From Neptuniibacter sp. CAU 1671 (lineage in GTDB: Bacteria; Pseudomonadota; Gammaproteobacteria; Pseudomonadales; Balneatricaceae): a stretch of DNA of 64,000 nucleotides. Shown piece by piece: positions 37,195 to 45,912 of the stretch (the stretch's first letter is position 1; every line of letters starts with the position of its first letter). The stretch is taken from the NCBI RefSeq assembly GCF_029222905.1, contig NZ_JARHUE010000001.1, positions 744,001 through 808,000 of the forward strand, given 5' to 3'. The notes beneath the pieces are model-generated. The model was given only the letters and a program-made list of their open reading frames with translations, was not told where the DNA came from and did not search any database. A program made the position numbers and the translations under genes.

Positions 37195-37779
37195 TCAGCG
37201 TTTTTGATGTTTTTCCCAATTTTCCTGCCGTTTGCTCTCACTTTTGCGCAACAGAACATAGATTGCGCCATGCCCCCCCTGCTGAGGCTGCGCCCAGTGA
37301 AAAGCCATCACCTCCGGCAGCAAAGGCAACCAGTGGCTGAGGTAACTTTTCATCTTGTTGGCCGAGTCGGTGCGCTGATGGCTGCGGCCATGGGTGATCA
37401 GCACTGTGCGGATATCAAGCTTGATACATTCGCGGATAAAACTCAGCAGATCATCCAGTGCCTGCCCCGGTGTTTTACGCATCAGCTCCAGCCGCGCATC
37501 CACCTGATAGTGCCCCAAACGCAAATTTTTGTAGACCCCTTCCTGCACGCCATCGCGTTTCCAGGCCAGCGGATCGAGTGGATGCAGCCACTCAATTTCC
37601 GACGTGGTCAGTTCGCCCTCGGCCCCCGCCAGCGCCGCCCGACGCCGCGCCGCTGCATTCGGGTTAACACGATGGGGCCGCTGAGCCGAGAGGTCAGCAC
37701 GGTTGCCGCTCTGCAACGGTTTTACACCTTCACCCTGTAACCACTGGGAGAAGCTGGTTTCAGATTTATTCATGGTCAC
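37195..37779 (-). CDS. smrA: Smr-domain DNA endonuclease SmrA
   Basis: The 194-residue protein has the Smr domain at about residues 90-185, with the motifs LDLRG-like YQVDARLELMR, VLITHGRS and a late HWAQPQQGGHGAIYVLL. The LDLR motif is replaced here by YQVDARL. E. coli SmrA/SmrB have nicking or RNase activity, with SmrB cleaving mRNA on collided ribosomes. The frame opens with a GTG at 37779 or an ATG at 37773. Confidence 0.85.
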   Translation of the reverse strand: MTMNKSETSFSQWLQGEGVKPLQSGNRADLSAQRPHRVNPNAAARRRAALAGAEGELTTSEIEWLHPLDPLAWKRDGVQEGVYKNLRLGHYQVDARLELMRKTPGQALDDLLSFIRECIKLDIRTVLITHGRSHQRTDSANKMKSYLSHWLPLLPEVMAFHWAQPQQGGHGAIYVLLRKSESKRQENWEKHQKR

Positions 37780-37913
37780 CTGGTCTGCCTGTAATGCACT
37801 TTATTCCCCAGCCTTCGCAACAAAGGCTTGTGCTTAGTGTCTTTAATAATGCGCCGCATCAGGCTACATTGGTGCGGTTCAAGGCACACAAACATAAGAA
37901 TAAGGGAACCCGC

Positions 37914-38690
37914 ATGTTGAGAACACTCCTGATTACTCTGATTGTCATCATTGCGGCGGCTGCGTTCATGTTTTTCAACACCATGCCACAACCGGATGAT
38001 GTGGCACAACAGATGGAACAGCCCGCCACCGCAACACCTGATACCGAGGCCAAAACCCATATTTCAAATCTCACCTCAGGCGCTGATCAGCCCATAGATA
38101 TCAAGCAGGCCAACAACTTTGTCACGGCAGACCAGCTGATTCAGCTACCCGCCGCCAAAGTGCAGGGCGCCGCTGAGATAGAATCCGCCACCTCCAGCGG
38201 TTCTGATGCCACCTTCGCTGTCCCTTCTTCCCGACTAAACCTATCCGACAGTGATGCTGAACGTATTCGCCAACAAACCGACCCCATGAGTGCCGGTCAG
38301 GTTCGCCTGCGTGAACTGCTGGATGATCCGGAAGGCAGCGGCAAGATCTACTACATCCATGCCGTCAACGATGATGATAAAGAAGGGATCTGGGGCATCA
38401 TGCAAAACGCCCTGATGCGCACCTTTACGCAGGGACTCGCCCTGCCCGGACAGAACAACACCGTCTATGCTGACATTCCAAAAGATGCGGATGAGCGTCT
38501 GGAAGACTCCAGCAGTTCTTTTTTAGGCCGCCTGTTGCAGGGCAAGGTGGATCGCACCTACATTTATAACTACGAGAAAGGGATTCTCGGTGACAACCCC
38601 AATCTGATCCAGCCGGGACAGCAACTGCTCATCATCACCTTTAGCGAAGATGAGCTGGTCAGTATCTACCGACACTTTGCGAAGCAGTAA
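37914..38690 (+). CDS. Membrane-anchored protein with LysM-like C-terminus
   Basis: The 258-residue protein has one N-terminal membrane helix (residues 3-21), a low-complexity Thr/Ala/Gln-rich stretch, then a soluble domain. The end, GDNPNLIQPGQQLLIITF, has the N-P-x-x-I-x-P-G-Q pattern of LysM repeats that bind peptidoglycan. The region VNDDDKEGIWGIMQNALM just before it is like the start of a LysM unit enlarged by an insertion. The ATG is preceded by AAGGG. Function unknown. Confidence 0.65.
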   Translation: MLRTLLITLIVIIAAAAFMFFNTMPQPDDVAQQMEQPATATPDTEAKTHISNLTSGADQPIDIKQANNFVTADQLIQLPAAKVQGAAEIESATSSGSDATFAVPSSRLNLSDSDAERIRQQTDPMSAGQVRLRELLDDPEGSGKIYYIHAVNDDDKEGIWGIMQNALMRTFTQGLALPGQNNTVYADIPKDADERLEDSSSSFLGRLLQGKVDRTYIYNYEKGILGDNPNLIQPGQQLLIITFSEDELVSIYRHFAKQ

Positions 38691-38701
38691 GGGCCTTTTC
38701 G

Positions 38702-39319
38702 ATGATCGATCTCTATACCTGGGGCACGCCCAACGGACGCAAAATTTCCATCATGCTGGAAGCGATCCGCATGCCCTATCAGGTGCATCCCGTTAACCTG
38801 CTTGAAGGCGAGCAGTTCAGCCCCTCTTTTCAGGCCATCAGTCCCAACAACCAGATTCCCGCCATAGTCGATGAAGAGGGCCCGGAAGGTGGTTCGATGC
38901 ACCTCAGCGAAAGCGGCGCCATCCTGCTCTATCTGGCAGAAAAAACCGGTGAGTTCCTGCCGGATGACCCGGCAGAACGGCTGCAGTGCATGCAGTGGCT
39001 GATGTGGCAGATGGGCAGCTTCGGGCCATTTCTGGGTCAGGCGCACCACTTCAACCGCTTCTGCAAAGAGGAGGTGCCCTACGCCAAACAACGCTACATC
39101 GATCTAGCCAAACGCCTCTGGGGCACACTGGATCGTCAGCTTGACGGACGCAAATTCATTATTGGGGATGACCTGACCATTGCCGACTTCGCCATCTACC
39201 CCTGGGCGATGCGCCACGAATGGCAGGCGATTGATCTGGATGAGTTCCCCCATGTACGCGACTGGATGGCCCGCATGGGTGAGATCGAATTTGTAAAACG
39301 CGGTATGCAGGTACCCTGA
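38702..39319 (+). CDS. YfcG-like glutathione S-transferase / disulfide reductase
   Basis: The 205-residue protein has a thioredoxin-like N-terminal domain (LYTWGTPNGRKISIMLE, PNNQIPAIVDEEG, HLSESGAILLYLAE) and a helical C-terminal domain (GSFGPFLGQAHHFNRF). Close similarity to E. coli YfcG, including TPNGRK and the GPxLGQxHHF motif, suggests glutathione-dependent disulfide-bond reductase activity. It is followed five bases later by the phosphodiesterase gene. Confidence 0.88.
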   Translation: MIDLYTWGTPNGRKISIMLEAIRMPYQVHPVNLLEGEQFSPSFQAISPNNQIPAIVDEEGPEGGSMHLSESGAILLYLAEKTGEFLPDDPAERLQCMQWLMWQMGSFGPFLGQAHHFNRFCKEEVPYAKQRYIDLAKRLWGTLDRQLDGRKFIIGDDLTIADFAIYPWAMRHEWQAIDLDEFPHVRDWMARMGEIEFVKRGMQVP

Positions 39320-39324
39320 AACCC

Positions 39325-40104
39325 ATGATCGCCTGCCCCATCATCGGTCATCGCGGCGTCGCCAGTCTGGCGCCGGAAAACACCTTGTCGGGCATTCGCA
39401 AAGCCGCCGAAACCGGAGTGCAGTGGGTCGAGATCGACGCCACCCTGCTCGGCGATAAAACCCCCGTACTCTGTCACGATGACAATCTGGACCGTTGCAG
39501 TGACCGCAAAGGCCTGCTGCTCAATGCCCTCTCCGTGTTTGATCTGGACAATATTGATGTGGGCAGCTGGTTTCAGTTGGGCTGGGGCCGGGAAACCCTG
39601 CCCAAACTCGCTGATGCCCTCAGCCTCTGCCAGCAACTCAACCTTGGCTTGAATCTGGAGATCAAACCCTACCAGTGGCCACCGGAAACCATCGCCAAAA
39701 CCCTGCATGCCTGTGTCAGTGTCTACTGGCAGGATAAAAGCCGCCTGATCATCAGCTGTTTTGATCTGGACGTACTCGCCGCCTACCGCGCACTCGACCC
39801 GGATATCCAGCTTGGCCTGTTGTTTGATGCCCTGCCCCCGGTCTGGCACCTGCAGGCGCAGGCCCTCAACGCCGTCAGCATCCACTGCGACTGGCGCCTG
39901 CTGACCGAGTCAGAAGCCCGGCAGGTCAAAGCCGCGGGCTACGACCTCTACTGTTATACCTGCAACTCCCCCGCCGATGCTGCGAGGCTATTCAGTTGGG
40001 GCGTCGACGGAATCTTTACTGACCGGCCGCAGGATTTCCTAACAACCAATACAGAAAACCCGGCTGAGTACTTAACTTCCCTCAGCCAGACTGATCAGCT
40101 ATAA
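39325..40104 (+). CDS. Glycerophosphodiester phosphodiesterase with replaced 3' end
   Basis: The 259-residue protein has the GDPD motifs IIGHRGVASLAPENTLSGI (His, Arg, Glu ligands) and VEIDATLLGDKTPVLCHDDNLDR, and ends GIFTDRPQDFL plus a foreign-looking tail. It cleaves glycerophosphodiesters to glycerol-3-phosphate and an alcohol, like UgpQ. After the codons for TDRPQDF the sequence diverges from what must be the native ending, which is found at 43360-43447. The catalytic core is complete, so the protein is probably still active. Confidence 0.9.
   Translation: MIACPIIGHRGVASLAPENTLSGIRKAAETGVQWVEIDATLLGDKTPVLCHDDNLDRCSDRKGLLLNALSVFDLDNIDVGSWFQLGWGRETLPKLADALSLCQQLNLGLNLEIKPYQWPPETIAKTLHACVSVYWQDKSRLIISCFDLDVLAAYRALDPDIQLGLLFDALPPVWHLQAQALNAVSIHCDWRLLTESEARQVKAAGYDLYCYTCNSPADAARLFSWGVDGIFTDRPQDFLTTNTENPAEYLTSLSQTDQL
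40021..40037 (+). repeat. 17-bp direct repeat, left copy (inside gdpd)
   Basis: GACCGGCCGCAGGATTT occurs here in gdpd and again at 43373-43389 in the displaced gdpd 3' end. Recombination between the copies would remove 3352 bases and restore the native gene end. Confidence 0.75.
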
Positions 40105-40201
40105 AGAGATAACTAAAGGAAACCACCACGCGGACAGGGATATGTTGCAGCGACTTCTCTCAATCTATTTCAAGCCATGCTTAAACGACTTTGCCAGCAG
40201 C
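40092..40201 (+). repeat. 110-bp direct repeat, left copy
   Basis: This stretch, starting at the gdpd stop, matches 45900-46009 with about 12 mismatches by hand alignment. It includes an ATG reading MLQRL(L/I)S-Y-KP in both copies, faintly like the start of an ABC exporter subunit; the left copy soon reaches a stop. Confidence 0.85.
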
Positions 40202-40205
40202 CTAG

Positions 40206-40473
40206 TCAGTACTCTAGTGGCTCAATGATCTTGGACACCATTTAAGGTGGTAAAGGGACCACCATAGAAAGAGGTGAACAATGACAAAGCAACGTCGATC
40301 ATATTCAACTGAGTACAAACTGGAAATTGCCAGCTTGGTTCTGGATCAAGAATATTCTGTTTCTGACGCTTCACGGTCTTCAGGCATCAACGAGAATGTG
40401 TTGCGCCGCTGGGTAAACCAGCTTCGAGATGAGCGTCAGAATACCGCCCCAAAAGACAAAGCGCTGACACCTG
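40206..40473 (+). mobile_element. 5' fragment of an IS3-family insertion sequence
   Basis: The ORF from 40281 opens with an OrfA-type transposase HTH (QRRSYSTEYKLEIASLVLDQ, then VLRRWVNQLRDERQ). Upstream, about 75 bases contain a GGTGGT/ACCACC inverted repeat and the AGAGGTG ribosome site. Similarity to OrfA ends at KALTPE (about 40473); orfB and the right end are absent. The left end is not defined exactly. Confidence 0.72.
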
Positions 40474-43346
40474 AAATACACTACCGTTGCGTCACCCCTC
40501 AGCAGGCTGACGCAGCGGCAGCCCTGATCTACGAAAGCTCGCATGAATTACTGGCTTTCATGTTCCCTGGACGCGAACCAGCGCTGTCTGCACTGAAAAA
40601 ACTGATCTGCTTCCCAAAGGGGCATTTCGGAAGTGATTTTATCACTTTGCTGTGTGTGGACAGCAAAGTTGTCGGTGTCGAGTTAGGTTACAGTCACGAA
40701 CAGCTCCAGGCCCAGACGCTGGTTGGCACACTCAATATGTTTCGGGTAACACCCGTATCAAAATGGATACACCTCACTGGTGATGTCAGGAAAGCACTTG
40801 ACGGATATGTACCCCTTCCCTCGCAGGATGCCTATTACATCAACAATATTGCCGTTGATTACAACCTGCGTGGACAGGGGCTGGGAAAGCGCTTACTGCA
40901 ACACACCATAGACAAGGCGAGAAGGCATGGTTTCAGTCGTATCGAGCTTGACGTAACCGAGTCAAATACCGCTGCGATCAGCTTTTACAAAAAACATGGT
41001 TTTGATCACACCAGCACATCGGGCACAGCCGATCTTGCGACCAACTATGGCTTGCCTCGGCTGTTCCGGATGCGGTTGGTTCTGGATACTCATCAATCCA
41101 TGAGCACCAACAACCACGGCATCGAGGATAACAGCCGCCTGATCAACGATGTAACCCGCCTGAATCCAGTATTGGTCGACCAGGTGTATGTACCCGGCAA
41201 TATCAAGCAACTGCAGGACATCTTGCGCCGTACCGAAGGCCCGGTCTCGATTGGCGGCGGCCGATTCAGCATGGGTGGCCAGGTGGCTCACGAGGGTAGC
41301 CTGCATATAGATATGCGTGGTATGGATCGTATTATCAAGCTGGATGTCGAGAACCGTTCAATCGTTGTAGAAGCTGGCACCCGATGGCGCACCATACAGT
41401 CGGTGATCACAAACCATGGTCTGGCTATTTCCGTTATGCAAACGTATTCGGATTTCACTGTTGGGGGTTCTGTCAGTGTCAATTGTCATGGCCGCTACAT
41501 TGGTCTGGGTCCGATCATTCTCACAGTACTGTTCGTCAAGATAGTCACTCATGAAGGAGAGCTGATCTTCGCATCGCCCAATGAGAACCCCGAGATATTT
41601 TACGGCGTGGTCGGCGGTTATGGCGCGCTCGGCGTTATCGTCGAAGTGGGGCTGTCGCTTTCGGAGAATGCCCGGATTGAGCAGTTCAGCAAGAAGATGA
41701 AAACCGTTGAGTACCTTGACTACTTCCGGTGCGATATCCGTGAGAATAGCGACTGTATCTTCCATAACGCAGACTTGGCGCCTCCGGATTTCACATCCCT
41801 GCGCGCAATTACCTGGCAGTTGACTGATAAACCAGTCAATCGGGAAAGAGTGCGTGGCGGTAGAAAATTCTACATTGCCGAGATGTACATGTTGTGGGCG
41901 ATCACGGAAACACCACTTGGCCACCTGAGGCGCAAATATATCTATGAGCCGCTCATGTATCTGCGCAAAAAGGTGACCTACCGTAACGATGAAGCCAATT
42001 ACGATGTTACAGAGCTGGAACCTCTCTCAAGACACAACAAGACTTATGTGCTGCAGGAGTATTTCGTACCCCCTGAAACATTAACCCGGTTCATTTCCAT
42101 GATGGCAGAAATCCTAAACAGATACGCTGTCCAGGTTGTTAATGTGTCTATACGCCATGCATTCAAAGATCCGGGATCACTGCTGGCATGGGCGCCGGAT
42201 GAAGTGTTCGCACTGGTGCTCTACTACAAACAGGAGACCACACCGGCCAGCTGTGAACGCGTGGCGGTATGGACCCGAGAACTGATCGACAGTGTTATTA
42301 GTTTAGGCGGACGATACTACCTACCGTATCAACCTCATGCCCGATATGATCAGTTTCACCGTTGTTATCCCTCTGCAACGAAACTGTTCAGTCTGAAAAA
42401 AAAGCTAGATCCCAATTACCGTTTCAGAAACTGCCTGTGGGAAAAGTACTACCTGAAAAAGGGTGATGAAAAATTACTGAGTGAATTGGATACAGCAGCC
42501 TCTGAATTCAAATCTGTCTACAACGATCTCCGTACACGAGATGCTTTTTATCTATTCCTGCAGAACATATACCATCTCTATCCTGAACATGAGTTCCACC
42601 ACCTCATTATTCAGGCCTGCAAAAATTTTGCTTCTGATGCAGAAATCTATAACGAGGTCAGAGAACGTCTGCCAGGGATCAAGCCCCTCCTGTCAGAGCT
42701 AACCTATGCTCTACCGGCACTCAAAAAACAGAAACAGGAAATGACGGCTCAGACGCTGAGCTTATTGGACGCCAACCAAAGGATCACAGGCTATCTCGAA
42801 ATAGGTTCCACCGGCCGTTATGTGAATTCACTGAAAAAAGCGCTTCGAATCAATTCACCAATTTACCTCTGTAATGATAGCCAGCCAGATATGTCGCCAC
42901 CTGAGATCATGGAGCGTGGCGGGCTCAGACAGGTAGGCACATTTTTCCCACTTGCAGATTACCAGCCAATCAGTGAAGCGGTCATACCAACAGAATCACT
43001 GGACTTGGTCACATGCTACATCGGCTTGCATCATTGCCCGCGCGAGAAGCTCAGCGCCTTTATCAATTCAATCAATCGTGTATTACGGCCAGGGGGTAGT
43101 TTTATCCTCAGGGATCATGATGCAGACAGTGAATCCATGCGAGTGTTCTGCTCGCTGGTACATACAGTGTTCAATGCAGGTATTGATGTCCCTTGGGAAG
43201 AAAACAAACAAGAACTCCGACTGTTCGACAGTGTTAATTTCTGGTCAGGCGAAATTTCTGAACGCGGTTTTACTGATACAGGCCAGCGGGTTTTACAGGA
43301 TAACGACCCGTCACGAAACACCCTGATGCGTTTTATTAAAACGTAA
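40281..43346 (+). CDS. Four-part fusion: IS3 OrfA N-terminus / GNAT / FAD-linked oxidase / methyltransferase
   Basis: This 1021-residue frame is unbroken. Residues 1-65 are the HTH part of an IS3-family OrfA. Residues 66-265 are a GNAT acetyltransferase (motif A VDYNLRGQGLGKRLLQ, then VTESNTAAISFYKKHGF). Residues 275-740 are a VAO/PCMH-type FAD oxidase: VYVPGNIKQLQDIL, GPVSIGGGRFSMGG, FTVGGSVSVNCHGR and the C-terminal LDPNYRFRN. Residues 840-1021 are a class I methyltransferase (LEIGSTGRY, LDLVTCYIGLHHCP, LRPGGSFILRD). The transposase part supplies start codon and AGAGGTG ribosome site. No internal start would give a whole GNAT domain. The reaction is unknown; a modified small molecule is likely (inference). 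Confidence 0.8.
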   Translation: MTKQRRSYSTEYKLEIASLVLDQEYSVSDASRSSGINENVLRRWVNQLRDERQNTAPKDKALTPEIHYRCVTPQQADAAAALIYESSHELLAFMFPGREPALSALKKLICFPKGHFGSDFITLLCVDSKVVGVELGYSHEQLQAQTLVGTLNMFRVTPVSKWIHLTGDVRKALDGYVPLPSQDAYYINNIAVDYNLRGQGLGKRLLQHTIDKARRHGFSRIELDVTESNTAAISFYKKHGFDHTSTSGTADLATNYGLPRLFRMRLVLDTHQSMSTNNHGIEDNSRLINDVTRLNPVLVDQVYVPGNIKQLQDILRRTEGPVSIGGGRFSMGGQVAHEGSLHIDMRGMDRIIKLDVENRSIVVEAGTRWRTIQSVITNHGLAISVMQTYSDFTVGGSVSVNCHGRYIGLGPIILTVLFVKIVTHEGELIFASPNENPEIFYGVVGGYGALGVIVEVGLSLSENARIEQFSKKMKTVEYLDYFRCDIRENSDCIFHNADLAPPDFTSLRAITWQLTDKPVNRERVRGGRKFYIAEMYMLWAITETPLGHLRRKYIYEPLMYLRKKVTYRNDEANYDVTELEPLSRHNKTYVLQEYFVPPETLTRFISMMAEILNRYAVQVVNVSIRHAFKDPGSLLAWAPDEVFALVLYYKQETTPASCERVAVWTRELIDSVISLGGRYYLPYQPHARYDQFHRCYPSATKLFSLKKKLDPNYRFRNCLWEKYYLKKGDEKLLSELDTAASEFKSVYNDLRTRDAFYLFLQNIYHLYPEHEFHHLIIQACKNFASDAEIYNEVRERLPGIKPLLSELTYALPALKKQKQEMTAQTLSLLDANQRITGYLEIGSTGRYVNSLKKALRINSPIYLCNDSQPDMSPPEIMERGGLRQVGTFFPLADYQPISEAVIPTESLDLVTCYIGLHHCPREKLSAFINSINRVLRPGGSFILRDHDADSESMRVFCSLVHTVFNAGIDVPWEENKQELRLFDSVNFWSGEISERGFTDTGQRVLQDNDPSRNTLMRFIKT

Positions 43347-43359
43347 GATCATCTAATGA

Positions 43360-43447
43360 AGCTGTCTTCACCGACCGGCCGCAGGATTTTCTGGCGGATC
43401 CATCGGGTACTCTGCTGACAGAGCGGATGAACATCACAGCAGATTAA
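43360..43447 (+). pseudogene. Displaced native 3' end of gdpd
   Basis: The frame reads EAVFTDRPQDFLADPSGTLL and continues to a stop at 43445-43447, matching the GIFTDRPQDFL of the intact gdpd gene and then extending differently. Its stop overlaps the convergent yqaA end by 14 bases, an ordinary ancestral arrangement. It has no start of its own. Confidence 0.82.
43373..43389 (+). repeat. 17-bp direct repeat, right copy
   Basis: GACCGGCCGCAGGATTT, identical to 40021-40037, lies inside the displaced gdpd 3' end and marks the right limit of the insertion. Confidence 0.75.
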
Positions 43448-43853
43448 AAAATATTGCGATGACCACCAGATAGCGCAGGCCTTTGCCAATAAAGGTCAGC
43501 AGCAGAAACAGATCCAGCCGAACCCGCATTACCCCGGCAATAAATGTCAGGGCATCCCCGCCTATCGGCAACCAGGCCAGCAACAGACTCCAGGCACCAT
43601 AACGCTGAAACCAGTGTTGCGCCCGGTGCAATTTATCTGGCTTAAAGGGAAACCAGCGGCGGGACTCATAATGGGTCAGATAGCGGCCAATCCACCAATT
43701 GATGGCAGCTCCCGCCGTATTGCCGATCGTAGCCGACAACCATAACAGGGTTGCATTGCTCTCTGGCAAAAAGGCAATCAGGGCCACCTCTGAATAAAAA
43801 GGCAGCAACGATCCAGCCCCCAGCGCACTGACAAACATCAGAAAGTAATTCAA
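43434..43853 (-). CDS. yqaA: YqaA family (VTT/SNARE-associated-like) membrane protein
   Basis: The 139-residue protein has four hydrophobic segments and the family motifs LLPFYSEVALIAFL, IGNTAGAAINWWIGRYL and AWLPIGGDALTFIAGVMR. It belongs to the short YqaA branch of the DedA/VTT superfamily, thought to take part in lipid handling or membrane energetics. The 3' end overlaps the remnant of gdpd, showing that gdpd and yqaA were original neighbours before the insertion. Confidence 0.9.
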   Translation of the reverse strand: MNYFLMFVSALGAGSLLPFYSEVALIAFLPESNATLLWLSATIGNTAGAAINWWIGRYLTHYESRRWFPFKPDKLHRAQHWFQRYGAWSLLLAWLPIGGDALTFIAGVMRVRLDLFLLLTFIGKGLRYLVVIAIFFNLL

Positions 43854-43876
43854 TGGGAGATTCCGGTTAGTCTCGG

Positions 43877-44602
43877 TTAAACAGAGTCATGTGAGAGTCT
43901 GCTCGGGTTGTTTCTGACAGCTTGGGCAAACCACTTAAACAAACGGCGATGCCTGGGAAGATAAAACAGGTATTCCGGATGCCACTGGAGTCCCAGAATG
44001 AACGGTTCACCCTGACTTTCAAATGCCTGAATAAAGCCATCCCGGTCATGTGCTGCAACACGGAGCGGACGGGCAATCTTTTCTATGGCCTGGTTATGCA
44101 AGCTGTTTATCTTCAGTCTGTGCCGATCAAGTTTACGCACCAATAGAGATGCACGGTCAATCTCTACCCACTTAATAGGGAAGGCGCTGTTGCGGTTAGG
44201 CGTGAGTTTGCGTAACGGTCGGATATCGGTAAACAGACTGCCCCCCAGCACGACATTGATAAGTTGCGCCCCCCGGCATATGCCCATCAGAGGCACGCCC
44301 TCCTGCAACGCCCGCCGGACCAACGCCATTTCGAGCGCGTCACGACGGGCATCGTAATTCGCCCCTGCATCGCCGGTTAGCCCATAGTGCCGCGGATCAA
44401 TATCATCCCCACCGGTAATCAGGACACCCTGAGCGGCCTTAGGCAATGTCGGGTGATCCGGTGTGACGTAGCAAGCCCGCAGGCCAGCCAGAGACAGGAC
44501 CAGACGACTGGCCCACCAGCCCAGCTTTAATCGTTTGTCTGGTCCGGTCACAACCACCAGAGGTTTTGCTGCTGTCGTTTTTTTCCGCCGGATGCGCATC
44601 AA
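43877..44602 (-). CDS. Class I glutamine amidotransferase-like peptidase (C26)
   Basis: The 241-residue protein has the gamma-glutamyl hydrolase motifs LITGGDDIDPRHYG, the nucleophile elbow MGICRGAQLINVVLGG (Cys near residue 119) and LQWHPEYL (catalytic His-x-Glu). It resembles PuuD-type hydrolases that cleave gamma-glutamyl amide bonds. Its start overlaps the stop of the amidoligase gene by four bases, so the two proteins probably act on the same gamma-glutamyl or peptide-like product. Confidence 0.85.
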   Translation of the reverse strand: MMRIRRKKTTAAKPLVVVTGPDKRLKLGWWASRLVLSLAGLRACYVTPDHPTLPKAAQGVLITGGDDIDPRHYGLTGDAGANYDARRDALEMALVRRALQEGVPLMGICRGAQLINVVLGGSLFTDIRPLRKLTPNRNSAFPIKWVEIDRASLLVRKLDRHRLKINSLHNQAIEKIARPLRVAAHDRDGFIQAFESQGEPFILGLQWHPEYLFYLPRHRRLFKWFAQAVRNNPSRLSHDSV

Positions 44603-45618
44603 ACCCTCCCGTTTGTTTGCTCATCTTCTAGCAGTTGTTCCGTTCTGAGTAGCCAGCGGGACTCAAAAGTATGTGTCAACCTGGACAACTCCTGCTGATA
44701 TTCCTGCGACCATTGCAACAGGCGTTGCGGATTCTGGGCCAGGCTTTCAACGACCAGCCAGTGCTGCCAGGCGTTGTCGATATTCCAAAGCGGGTTATCA
44801 ATATCGCAGTTGGGCAGACGGTAATGCAGCGTGGGTCGGGCATTGATACGCGGATCATCCACCGTCTGTCTGACCCTGTCTTCATCCAGATAAGCAAACA
44901 GGGGCAGCATATCCAGACTACGATTTCGGCTCGGATTAAATCGCAGATAATCATCAATCAGCGTGGTCTGGTCCGGGCGATAGTCCGGGTCAATCACCAG
45001 CGCGATATAACGTTTGTCAAAATGTTTGATATAGGTTGTCAGGCGCCGGGAAAGGTCTGTTTTGTCACACGCCACTATCCAGTCATATAAACACAGATAG
45101 GCTTTGAGATAGGCGGTGATGGTGGCGGCGTCCAGTGCAGGTAGCTCAGGGTTGAGATGAACACCAAAGGCGTAATGTATAGCATCGCGCGTTCCTTTAG
45201 CGCCCAGTTTGCGAAAGTCCGCAATCAGTGGATGCAGTGATTTAAGACGGCTCAGCGGTAACGGCGGCGTAACCAGCTCCCATGGCACCACCTGCTCTGC
45301 GGCGGATGTCAGCAGACTCATTGCAACATCCCCCAGCGAATCCTCGGGTTTAAGCAATTCCTGCTCTGCCAAAGCCTTCAGATAGGAGGCGTCCAGTTCC
45401 ACCTTGAAGTCGCCCAGTTGCGTATCCCTGACAAACCACTCCAACGGGGTCTGCTCTGTAACCCGGCCACCCAAGTGTGAAGCAATCGCCTGACAGATCT
45501 GCTCGGGACCAAGGCCGGTCATCTCGATTTCTACCCCGACTCTGCGCTCACTGCCGTTCTCTGTGTGTTGCCTCTGGGGTAACCAGTTGATATCGGCCTG
45601 TTCTTCAGATTGGGTCAT
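44599..45618 (-). CDS. Amidoligase family protein (COOH-NH2 ligase type)
   Basis: The 339-residue protein has the amidoligase_2 signature: RRVGVEIEMTGLGPEQ near residue 26, FKVELDASYLKA near residue 70, and HYAFGVHLNPELP near residue 148, the glutamine-synthetase-like metal and ATP residues. Family members form amide bonds, often in capsule or peptide metabolites. Pairing with a class I amidotransferase-like hydrolase is a described arrangement (comparative genomics of amidoligases by Iyer and co-workers). The product here is unknown. Confidence 0.8.
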   Translation of the reverse strand: MTQSEEQADINWLPQRQHTENGSERRVGVEIEMTGLGPEQICQAIASHLGGRVTEQTPLEWFVRDTQLGDFKVELDASYLKALAEQELLKPEDSLGDVAMSLLTSAAEQVVPWELVTPPLPLSRLKSLHPLIADFRKLGAKGTRDAIHYAFGVHLNPELPALDAATITAYLKAYLCLYDWIVACDKTDLSRRLTTYIKHFDKRYIALVIDPDYRPDQTTLIDDYLRFNPSRNRSLDMLPLFAYLDEDRVRQTVDDPRINARPTLHYRLPNCDIDNPLWNIDNAWQHWLVVESLAQNPQRLLQWSQEYQQELSRLTHTFESRWLLRTEQLLEDEQTNGRV

Positions 45619-45769
45619 ACTGTATAAGCCCTTTATTCTCCTCTAAAACAGATTCAGCATACCCACTCTACGCACAGAGTCCCACCGCGGATTCATCCAT
45701 CAACTCGGTGAGTTACCCTCTCCACCAGGCAAACTAGCCCGATATTTTGAGCCGCCCGTTCCGCTATGC
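45619..45769. other. Intergenic stretch without recognisable gene
   Basis: No ORF or repeat was found. It contains the likely promoter region of the amidoligase operon; no clear -35/-10 pair stands out. Confidence 0.4.
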
Positions 45770-45912
45770 CGATAGATCTGGCAACCAGCAGCAAGGGTAT
45801 GACCTTTCTTGTTACCTCTGTAAATGCTTCGCCGCTGCCACGAGGCTAATCAACCGGGGCAGAGCATCCGGTTAAAGACCTAACTTTCCTCATCCCGAAT
45901 GATCCGCTATAA
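45770..45912 (+). pseudogene. Decayed 3' end of a gdpd-like gene
   Basis: The sequence aligns with codons near the end of the intact gdpd gene: GGGTATGACCTTTCTTGTTACC against GGCTACGACCTCTACTGTTATACC, and CACGAGGCTAATCAACCGGGGC against CTGCGAGGCTATTCAGTTGGGGC. It ends CCTAACTTTCCTCA... GATCCGCTATAA like the intact gene. Several indels destroy the frame. It lies directly before the second copy of the 110-bp repeat. Confidence 0.68.

Noticed and set aside
40206..43360. A complete IS element
   Set aside because: Only the orfA N-terminus is present; there is no orfB and no matching right end. An 8-base AAGATCAT match near 43346 to the left side is too short to be called an inverted repeat.
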